Below the pieces are notes generated by a model. It was given only the letters and a program-made list of their open reading frames with translations. It searched no databases and was not told the DNA's origin. The position numbers and the translations under genes are program-made. This document shows, piece by piece, positions 44,196 to 50,102 of a DNA stretch of 50,102 nt; the stretch's first letter is position 1, and each line of letters starts with the position of its first letter. The stretch is from the NCBI GenBank assembly GCA_029260825.1, contig JAJDCM010000406.1, positions 1-50,102 on the forward strand, read 5' to 3'. The stretch comes from Planctomycetota bacterium (GTDB lineage Bacteria; Planctomycetota; JACOTG01; JAJDCM01).

Positions 44196-45287
44196 TTATC
44201 GTCGTTTCTCATTGAGTCCCAGAACGATATCAACCCAGTCTCGGGTCGTGATTCCGGGATTCGTGTCTGCTTTTTGGGCGCAGATGGTCTCGATTCGATT
44301 CCCTATGTTGTCAGACTCGAGCTCGGTCCCCAAGAGGGCCGCCGCAAGATCGGTCAAAATAGAGGCCGGGTGAAGAGCGGGAGAGCTTTCCAGGGTAAGT
44401 CGATCGAGATGATTCTGGCGCAAGGTACCGGTGGCCCGGATCTGGACTCCGTGTCTTTCCATGATTCTCTCCCGAATCCAGACGTCCTGATGGATCTTGA
44501 CCCCATCTCGTTTGAGTCCCCCATCCTGGCTCTGGAATGCGGTGGAAAGAAAGCGTGCCTCGACCTCTTTGATCGTTCGCCATTCCTCTTCGGTGATCGA
44601 GCCGGGTTCAACTCGGATCCCAAGGGATTCTTCGCAGGATTTTCGGTAGAGATCCACCAGATCTTCTCGCGGGGGAGTTCTTCCGAGCTCCCGTTGAATC
44701 GTTGTCAGGTAGCCGTGAAGGCCTTTTTCAAGATGGTTGCGAAACGCGGGCGATGGAGTGTTGAGAATGCGGCTCATCACCTCGTTGTTGAAATCCAGGA
44801 GAAAGTTCCCCACCAGAACTTCGGCGTTGCCGATGCGGGCGGCGCCGGTGCCGGTGATTTTCTTTCCCGCAACATGGATGTCGTTGAGTGGATGAAAATA
44901 TGCAGGAATGCCCAGTTGCTGATAGGAGGTAACGAGGGGCCGGGTAAAGAGCTCGAACCGTTTTTCCATGGAGAGCGGCAAGGTTTCCGGGGTCATGATC
45001 CACTGGGTGAAGAGCTGGTTCTCATCGATGTAGACCGTGCCACCGCCAACCTCACGACGAAGAACAGGGATCTTGTGTTCGTTGCAGTAATGAACATCGA
45101 CTTCTACTTCGAGCCCCTGATGATAGCCGATACTCACATAGGGCTCATCGGGGGAGAGAGCGACGATGGTTCCTGGCGTCTCCGGGTTTTGGGCGTAGGC
45201 GAGACCGTGATAGATGGACTGGGAGCGGACGCCGGATACGGATCCCGCATCAAGGAAGCGAAGGGGCGATTTGTTGCTCGGCGCGTC
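44196..45287 (-). CDS. Second lipoate--protein ligase, start unresolved
   Basis: An LplA-type ligase of roughly 363 residues. The active-site motifs are RREVGGGTVYIDENQ and NDIHVAGKKITGTGAARIGNAEVLVGNFLLDFN (lysine in AGKKI), with an LplB-like C-terminal domain. The first canonical start in frame is a GTG at 45137, but homologous-looking coding sequence (RFLDAGSVSGVRSQSIYHGLAYAQ...) continues upstream to about 45287 without ATG, GTG or TTG. The frame is closed only by a TGA at 45332. Either a nonstandard start is used, or translation enters by frameshift from the overlapping end of tusA, or the assembly has a one-base error. It probably attaches lipoate or octanoate to LbpA. Confidence 0.8.
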   Translation of the reverse strand, partial: DAPSNKSPLRFLDAGSVSGVRSQSIYHGLAYAQNPETPGTIVALSPDEPYVSIGYHQGLEVEVDVHYCNEHKIPVLRREVGGGTVYIDENQLFTQWIMTPETLPLSMEKRFELFTRPLVTSYQQLGIPAYFHPLNDIHVAGKKITGTGAARIGNAEVLVGNFLLDFNNEVMSRILNTPSPAFRNHLEKGLHGYLTTIQRELGRTPPREDLVDLYRKSCEESLGIRVEPGSITEEEWRTIKEVEARFLSTAFQSQDGGLKRDGVKIHQDVWIRERIMERHGVQIRATGTLRQNHLDRLTLESSPALHPASILTDLAAALLGTELESDNIGNRIETICAQKADTNPGITTRDWVDIVLGLNEKRR

Positions 45288-45289
45288 GA

Positions 45290-45568
45290 CTAGTGAGTCT
45301 TTCGAATAAGGAAACGGAACTTCCCGGCCTCAGGCTCTTCCGAAAGGAGGACTTCGTGGCGAGTTTGCTTTTCCCAGGCCACCATATCGGGAACCACTCC
45401 CGGATCCGTAGCGATCATTTCCAGGATTTGATCGATCTCCATCTTCTTGATCGCCCTCTTGGTCTTGACCACTGGCATGGGGCAGAGGAGTCCTGTGCAG
45501 TCAATGAAGTTATCGGGGGTTGGTTCCAAGCGATCCTCTCCATCGTTCACTTTCGAATTTCGTTTCAA
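45290..45568 (-). CDS. tusA: TusA-like sulfur carrier
   Basis: A 92-residue sulfur-transfer protein. The family motif is FIDCTGLLCPMPVVKTKRAIKKM, where CPMP holds the persulfide-carrying cysteine (C29) preceded by an extra cysteine (C24). The start codon is uncertain: a TTG at 45568 overlaps the radical SAM stop by 4 bases, and a GTG at 45550 is an alternative. Neither has a good ribosome binding site. TusA and DsrE together are the usual sulfur relay of sHdr gene clusters. Confidence 0.92.
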   Translation of the reverse strand: MKRNSKVNDGEDRLEPTPDNFIDCTGLLCPMPVVKTKRAIKKMEIDQILEMIATDPGVVPDMVAWEKQTRHEVLLSEEPEAGKFRFLIRKTH

Positions 45569-46650
45569 ACGCAGCCGGCACCTCGGGTCCGCCGGTGAAT
45601 CTCGGGAAGAAGGGCGGCGTCCTCGGGTTCGTCCAGCAGGTTGTTGATCATATAAAAGAGGTAGGTCGTGGTCAGCCAGCTTGTGAAGAGAGTCTTGGAT
45701 TCCAGGTGTTTTTTCATGTTGAGCATGACCCAGGAGAAGTGCTCCCAGGTGTCGAAGCAGGAGTCACAATCTCGATCGACTCCGGTACAGCAGCGCCGAG
45801 TTGTGGTGAAATCGGAATTATAGGCCCGGAAATGTCGGTTGTACGTCTTTCCGTTTTGAATCCGATCGGCGTTCACCGGATTGTCGGCGCTGATGCTGGT
45901 GCAGGTTTCGTATCCCCAGCGGTCGGAAAGGAGCCTCCCCGTGGTGATGACCCCGGCGAAATAAGAATTGAGGAGGATCCACTCCGGATAGCGATCGATC
46001 ATGGCGTCGATGGCCGAAATGACCGGAGAGAATCCGTTGCGGTACCCGTAGTCTCCTCCCAGGTCCTTGATGTCGCAATAGAAGTTGAAGAGCACCCGGT
46101 TTCCGTTCTGGATGCATTCTTCGACGACGGTCGCCACTTCCGCGGCGTGCCCCGGTGCCACCGTGTAGTAAAAGAACGCACGAGGATCATCTCGGTAGTT
46201 TTTGAGGGCTTGCTTGAAGACGTCGAGCCGACCTCCTCCACGGAGAACCCGGTCGGTTTGGTGGCTGCCCCATACAGCAACCCCAAGAGGTAGGTTCTCA
46301 AATCCTTCTCGGGGGATTCTCTTCAGTCCGTTGGTGGCGACGCTGAGGGAAAAATTGTCGTAGAGTTTTTTCAGGCGAGGTAGAGAGAGACTGGGTTCTC
46401 CGCCGACGATGGTGACGAAGTTTGTCCCTCGTTCCTTCTCGCCAAGAATCAGGGCGTCGAATGCTTCATCATCGGGGGGGGACACATGAGCGTCCATCTC
46501 CTGTTCGAAGTAGTAGCAGCCAGTACATCGAATGTTGCAGACGTGAGTCAGGTCGACGGAGATGGACTTGAGCGGAGGTAGCCTTCGGATCACGCCGTAA
46601 AGCCGGCTCAAGAACGGGTCTTCGAGATAAGTCTTCAGCTTACTCGCCAT
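45565..46650 (-). CDS. Unassigned radical SAM protein in the lipoate/sHdr array
   Basis: A 361-residue radical SAM enzyme. The cluster motif is THVCNIRCTGCYYFEQE (C38, C42, C45), followed by the usual TIVGGEPSLSLPRL glycine/glutamate region. Near the C-terminus a cysteine-rich block RRCCTGVDRDCDSCFDTWEHFSW suggests an auxiliary SPASM-like cluster. It differs from the two lipoyl synthases next to it and lacks their terminal C-x-RPxG motif. The ATG at 46650 overlaps the end of the lipoyl synthase gene by 11 bases, and the 3' end overlaps tusA, so it is tightly coupled to both. A role in sulfur chemistry or in modifying a carrier protein is only a guess. Confidence 0.8.
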   Translation of the reverse strand: MASKLKTYLEDPFLSRLYGVIRRLPPLKSISVDLTHVCNIRCTGCYYFEQEMDAHVSPPDDEAFDALILGEKERGTNFVTIVGGEPSLSLPRLKKLYDNFSLSVATNGLKRIPREGFENLPLGVAVWGSHQTDRVLRGGGRLDVFKQALKNYRDDPRAFFYYTVAPGHAAEVATVVEECIQNGNRVLFNFYCDIKDLGGDYGYRNGFSPVISAIDAMIDRYPEWILLNSYFAGVITTGRLLSDRWGYETCTSISADNPVNADRIQNGKTYNRHFRAYNSDFTTTRRCCTGVDRDCDSCFDTWEHFSWVMLNMKKHLESKTLFTSWLTTTYLFYMINNLLDEPEDAALLPEIHRRTRGAGCV

Positions 46651-47764
46651 GATCGAGCACATCTCCCAGCCTCATCTCGTCCTGAATTGTGGCCACGTCA
46701 TCCTGGTTGGGAACGAAGGGATAGTCACGAAATTCCTCGCCCGGACGATAGGATCCGAACGGTCGGTTGCAGGCAAGCTTTCCCTGGCGGTCCGGGCAAC
46801 CATTGGTCATGAAAGGGGTGCCGCTCTTCACTGCCTCTTGAACTCTGGATGGGGATGCCTTGAAACGGAGGAGGTTCCCTTCCTCGTCGAAATCGAGACT
46901 GCTCTCGGGAAGGTCTTCGTTTTCAATCAGGTGTTTGACGAGCTGAATGCGGCGAAGCCGATGAAGGGGGGCTCGTTTGACGTCTTGCATATACGTGCCG
47001 GGTTCTGAATTGAAGGAGAAGAGATAGGCGGCGATCTGTTCCGACTTCAGCTGGTAGAAAAGATTCGTGAGTTCTTGATCGGTTTCACCAAGGCCCACGA
47101 TGACGTGGCAATTGACCTTGAAGGGGCCGAACATTTCTCGAGCGGCTCGAACGATCTCGAAATGATAGTCCCAGTCGTGGGGGCCTCTTGCGCCTTTTCC
47201 ACGGGTTTGATGAAAGACTTCGGGAGAGGCCGCGTCGAGGCCGACCCCGATGATGTCTGCACCCGCGTCCTTGATGTGCAGGAGGCGCTCCCGATTCAGG
47301 GTCGTGGCGCTTACGAGGGCCGAGATGGGGACCCGAGGAGCCTTTGCCCGGACACGTTCCGTCATGTCGATGAGATCATCGTAGGCACTCTTTGTTTGCA
47401 CCTGGGCGATGCAGACCCGACCGACGGTGCTTGCCGCCTCTTTTTCCGCAATCTTGTCGGCGACGAGATCCGTGTGGAAGAGGGGCCAACTCACCCGGAT
47501 GAATGTATTGTCTTTTGCGGCTCCAGGCCTTTCTCTTGCCAGACCGCAGTAGGTGCAATTGGCATAGCAGCCGTCCCGATAGGACTGGAGCAGATTGATG
47601 CATCCGCACCCGCAACCGCGCATGATCCGCCCCGGTTTCAGCCCGAGTTCGATGGCGGCGGCCATGCTGATGCGGACATACTCGGGGCTCTCGTTGGTTT
47701 CGCTCTCGTCATCGGGTTGAGCGAGATCGGTTGGGCTGATGGCCAGTTTGGCTTGGTCTGTCAC
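46640..47764 (-). CDS. Radical SAM lipoyl synthase component (LipS1/LipS2 type)
   Basis: A 374-residue radical SAM protein. It begins with a GTG at 47764 (AGGA upstream). The radical SAM motif is DGCYANCTYCGLAR (C66, C70, C73), close to biotin synthase-like proteins. Extra cysteines occur before it in GCGCGC (C51-C55) and near the C-terminus in NGCPDRQGKLACNRPFGSYRPGE, giving a possible auxiliary cluster. A pair of such enzymes replaces LipA in the two-protein lipoyl synthase pathway described for sHdr organisms and Thermococcus. Which of the two is LipS1 cannot be decided here. Confidence 0.82.
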   Translation of the reverse strand: MTDQAKLAISPTDLAQPDDESETNESPEYVRISMAAAIELGLKPGRIMRGCGCGCINLLQSYRDGCYANCTYCGLARERPGAAKDNTFIRVSWPLFHTDLVADKIAEKEAASTVGRVCIAQVQTKSAYDDLIDMTERVRAKAPRVPISALVSATTLNRERLLHIKDAGADIIGVGLDAASPEVFHQTRGKGARGPHDWDYHFEIVRAAREMFGPFKVNCHVIVGLGETDQELTNLFYQLKSEQIAAYLFSFNSEPGTYMQDVKRAPLHRLRRIQLVKHLIENEDLPESSLDFDEEGNLLRFKASPSRVQEAVKSGTPFMTNGCPDRQGKLACNRPFGSYRPGEEFRDYPFVPNQDDVATIQDEMRLGDVLDHGE

Positions 47765-47797
47765 GGAATCCTCGTTTTCTTGTCGGTTACCTCTTTA

Positions 47798-48751
47798 TCA
47801 CCAGGTTACGCCGCAACACGCGTTCACGAATTTGGACTCAAGATTTCTTTCCCTGGCATAGTCAACAAGACCGTCGGACGGATAGGCAATGCCATTCAAG
47901 CCGGCATCGACGGCTAATCGATCGACTTTGGGTTTCATCTCGCCAAGAGGACGAGCACATCCCAACATGACTGGAGTCCTGGGCAGTGCAAGGCGGGCGG
48001 CTTCAAAAAAACCGCCGATTTCTTCCAGGGAGGGGGGAGTTACACTGGCCATCGGAGTGCCAGAAAGTGGCATGAGGATGACCAGAACCAGGAGCTTTGG
48101 AGGGTGGCGTTTGACCATCTCAAGGGCGTTCCGCTCCCCGAGCATGCGCCCGAAATGAAGCCCCAAAATAATATGAGGGACGGTTGGAACTTGATGACGT
48201 TCGAGTCGTTCCAGAACTGCATCGTAGGCATCGGGGGTGCCTGGGAGATGGTAGACCTCTCGCATCGTATCCTCATGGCCGATGATGTCCACCATGGCTC
48301 CGTCGATGTCTGCCTCCTTGAGGCCGGCGCAAGTCTCTTCGTCCGGAAGTCCCGGGTGGACTCGAAGAATCAAACCGAGCTCCTTTCGGGCTCGAATCAT
48401 GTCGGGAATATGAGGAAGGAGAGGAACCCGTCCTTCCCGATCACTTCCGCCGGAGATGAGCACTCCTTTGGCACCTCGATTTCTTAGCTCCTCGCAGAGA
48501 TTGAACAGGGATCCATCAAAGCTGGAAAGGTCGGCCATGCCCCGAAGCACCTGCATTTGACAGTGTTCGCAATTCAACGCGCAGGATGTGCCGGTGATGC
48601 TCAGACTGACGAATTCCGCGGTGTCGTGTTCCGAGTATTCGGGGGTCTGATATTTCTTCAGACCGGGGGCAAAAAAGTTGATTCGATCCGGAAAGTTCGC
48701 TCGTCGGATTTCCAGGCAGGCTGGATCAATCTCGTGGACCATCGATGCCAT
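47798..48751 (-). CDS. Radical SAM lipoyl synthase component (LipS1/LipS2 type)
   Basis: A 317-residue radical SAM protein, with GGAGGG before the ATG that overlaps the lipoate ligase 3' end by 26 bases. The motif is GTSCALNCEHCQMQVLRGM (C57, C61, C64). The C-terminal half has LGCARPLGEMKP, sharing C-x-RPxG with the neighbouring 374-residue enzyme, and a terminal NACC. The two proteins together are expected to insert the two sulfur atoms of lipoate into an octanoyl carrier such as LbpA. The next gene starts 33 bases downstream. Confidence 0.82.
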   Translation of the reverse strand: MASMVHEIDPACLEIRRANFPDRINFFAPGLKKYQTPEYSEHDTAEFVSLSITGTSCALNCEHCQMQVLRGMADLSSFDGSLFNLCEELRNRGAKGVLISGGSDREGRVPLLPHIPDMIRARKELGLILRVHPGLPDEETCAGLKEADIDGAMVDIIGHEDTMREVYHLPGTPDAYDAVLERLERHQVPTVPHIILGLHFGRMLGERNALEMVKRHPPKLLVLVILMPLSGTPMASVTPPSLEEIGGFFEAARLALPRTPVMLGCARPLGEMKPKVDRLAVDAGLNGIAYPSDGLVDYARERNLESKFVNACCGVTW

Positions 48752-49886
48752 GAGTTCCCTCCGGGTTGACGAAGCATCCGTACGGCTTTTTTTCTTCTGG
48801 GTCGGGGGCGCAGGATTCGGCGTCGCGGATCGCGGCCGAAATCACGGCGCCCACGGCTTCCTGGGGAAGCAGGTTCAGATCCAGAGCGCGACGATCATAA
48901 ACGTTGTGGAGGGTCTTTGTCACGGTTTGTTGGTCGGATGTGTGCCAGCGAAGCGAGGCTTCGAGGTCGGCGATGGCGTTTTCTGCAGCCAAAAAATCCC
49001 CTCGAATGAAGATCGACTTGATCGTTTTTCCGGCGAGAGCAACGTGGACGTCAATCAGGCCGGCCTCGGTTTTGAGCCGGGCCGATCCGTTGCCATCGGG
49101 AACGCTGCTTTTCTGGAAGATCCATCCCTGGGTCTGATACTTGTGGTTTTCCAGCTCCTCGATCGCGGCCAGCTCATCCTGGCTCATCATGCCGGAGGCC
49201 AGGTCGAGATCGAATGCACTCTTGAAGCCGGAAGCTACTTGCTGACGCACTTCGGTCGGGTGAATGCTGTTGCCGAGTTCTTTTCGAACGGTCGAAAGCC
49301 GGTCGGCCAGGGTTGCCACATCTTTGTCGCTCATTTTCTCCAGCGGGATCTTCAGGACCGAAGTCATGAGGGGGACGTCAAGATCAATCAGGAGCGAGGC
49401 GTGAAAAAGGAGTCCCCCGGATGGGTCCCGGTAGATGCCGAGCCCGGCTATTTTCTTCCCGTTTACCTCAAGATCGTTTTTTCCGCGGAGGGCGGCATGG
49501 ACTCCGAGGCTCGAAAGACCCTGGATGAGGCCGGTCGAGAACCGGGCCAAAAGATGCTTGAGGGAAGTGCGTCCTTCTTCGGAGCGGCTCGGGAGGGTAA
49601 GGGCTACTCCGAGCTGGTCCTCTCCCATGATGATGGCTCCGCCGCCGGTGGGTCTGCGGTTGATGGGAATCATCAACTCATTGCAGGCTTTTACGTGGAT
49701 CTCCTGCTCAACGGTTTGAAACCGTCCGATGAGGGCGCAGTGAGACTTGTAGGTGTAGAGCCGGAGAGTCGGGGGAGAAGTGCCGGATCCAACCCGGTTG
49801 GCCAGACACTCATCCGTGGCAAGTCCTCGGGACGCCGAGACCTGATCCTCGGTGAGCCATCTCCAGGGCTTCTGCGTTCGAATCAC
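48726..49886 (-). CDS. LplAB-type lipoate--protein ligase (sLpl)
   Basis: A 386-residue ligase. The GTG at 49886 lies one base after the stop of the lipoate-binding protein gene and yields the expected N-terminus VIRTQKPWRWLTEDQ; an ATG at 49946 would overlap that gene by 59 bases. The catalytic part shows NRRPTGGGAIIMGEDQLGV and KNDLEVNGKKIAGLGIYRDPSGGLLFHASLLIDLD (lysine in NGKKI). The C-terminal third is an LplB-like accessory domain (TEAGLIDVHVALAGKTIKSIFIRGDFLAAENAIADLE). It should activate lipoate or octanoate with ATP and load it onto LbpA proteins. Confidence 0.88.
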   Translation of the reverse strand: MIRTQKPWRWLTEDQVSASRGLATDECLANRVGSGTSPPTLRLYTYKSHCALIGRFQTVEQEIHVKACNELMIPINRRPTGGGAIIMGEDQLGVALTLPSRSEEGRTSLKHLLARFSTGLIQGLSSLGVHAALRGKNDLEVNGKKIAGLGIYRDPSGGLLFHASLLIDLDVPLMTSVLKIPLEKMSDKDVATLADRLSTVRKELGNSIHPTEVRQQVASGFKSAFDLDLASGMMSQDELAAIEELENHKYQTQGWIFQKSSVPDGNGSARLKTEAGLIDVHVALAGKTIKSIFIRGDFLAAENAIADLEASLRWHTSDQQTVTKTLHNVYDRRALDLNLLPQEAVGAVISAAIRDAESCAPDPEEKKPYGCFVNPEGTHGIDGPRD

Positions 49887-49887
49887 C

Positions 49888-50102
49888 TTACGACTCTTCT
49901 GCCCGTTGCTTCTCTGCTTCAGATGCTGCCCACGGGTCGATGTCATCTCCGCTGATCAGTTCGGCCGCTTCCTTCTCCCAGTTTGATGGCAACAGGGTCG
50001 CGAGCCAGCCCTCGACATAGGGAGATGCGTTGACCTGAAGTGGATCCTTCAGGATCGCTTCGTTGCGCCGGATGATTTTCCCGCTGACCGGAGCAATGAC
50101 GG
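49888..50102 (-). CDS. lbpA: Partial second lipoate-binding protein (C-terminal part)
   Basis: The gene runs off the right edge; 70 codons of the C-terminal part are in the window (stop TAA at 49890..49888). The visible sequence, VIAPVSGKIIRRNEAILKDP followed by LQVNASPYVEGWLATLLPSN, is the second half of a GcvH fold, with the strand after the lipoyl-lysine hairpin. The charged tail (DDIDPWAASEAEKQRAEES) is unlike the other LbpA. The lipoyl lysine itself lies outside the window. A second lipoate-binding protein next to the ligase fits the sHdr-linked lipoate system. Confidence 0.8.
   Translation of the reverse strand, partial: VIAPVSGKIIRRNEAILKDPLQVNASPYVEGWLATLLPSNWEKEAAELISGDDIDPWAASEAEKQRAEES

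Noticed and set aside
44274..45293. 339-codon plus-strand frame opposite the second lipoate ligase
   Set aside because: Antisense shadow; the minus strand has the lipoate ligase active-site motifs.
49886..49946. Longer N-terminus for the LplAB ligase starting at ATG 49946
   Set aside because: It would overlap the lipoate-binding protein gene by 59 bases and adds residues not seen in the family; the GTG at 49886 fits the gene junction.
48678..49955. 425-codon plus-strand frame opposite the LplAB-type ligase
   Set aside because: Antisense shadow of a gene with clear ligase motifs.

Overview
The window (about 50.1 kb, moderately high GC, mostly clear AAGGAG-type ribosome binding sites) looks like chromosomal DNA of a planctomycete-like bacterium. 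The evidence is the gene content: a DUF1501 gene paired with a DUF1549/DUF1553 gene, a secreted sulfatase, SBBP and Kelch/PQQ beta-propeller proteins, a DUF1573 protein, a DUF3179 protein and a secreted reprolysin-type protease. The phylum call is an inference from these families; no rRNA or tRNA gene is present to settle it.

Left and middle part (1-32.6 kb): mostly secreted or envelope proteins in short operons on both strands. In order: a partial gene at the left edge; SBBP repeat protein and sulfatase; a Kelch+PQQ lipoprotein; a glycoside hydrolase family 2 protein that appears to lack its catalytic segment; an operon of a small protein, a TatD-like hydrolase and a DUF1573 protein; alaS; an ATP-grasp enzyme with an NAD-dependent epimerase; a secreted protein with ten DLNGDGD repeats; an alpha/beta hydrolase followed by a GT39-like membrane glycosyltransferase; the DUF1549/DUF1553-DUF1501 pair; a coiled-coil/zinc-ribbon membrane protein; a sulfotransferase; a DUF3179 protein; and a metalloprotease. 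A 162-bp foldback (MITE-like) element lies upstream of the protease gene.

Right part (32.6-50.1 kb): a continuous minus-strand array of 18 genes, read from high to low coordinates. I interpret it as a sulfur-oxidising heterodisulfide-reductase-like (sHdr) system, of the arrangement that uses electron transfer flavoprotein, together with its own lipoate assembly genes. The order is lipoate-binding protein (cut by the window edge), LplAB-type lipoate ligase, two tandem radical SAM lipoyl synthases (LipS1/LipS2 type), an unassigned third radical SAM protein, TusA, a second lipoate ligase, DsrE-like protein, lipoate-binding protein LbpA, sHdrC1, sHdrB1, sHdrA, sHdrH, an HdrCB (HdrD-like) fusion corresponding to sHdrB3, a cysteine-desulfurase-like enzyme, EtfB, EtfA, and a membrane Fe-S oxidoreductase (Emo/EtfD-like).

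The likely working model has three steps. TusA and DsrE relay sulfane sulfur to lipoate-bound LbpA. The sHdr complex oxidises the bound sulfur. Electrons then pass through EtfAB to the membrane oxidoreductase and the quinone pool. The third radical SAM protein, the embedded cysteine desulfurase and the second lipoate ligase are the least explained parts and the best candidates for something undescribed.
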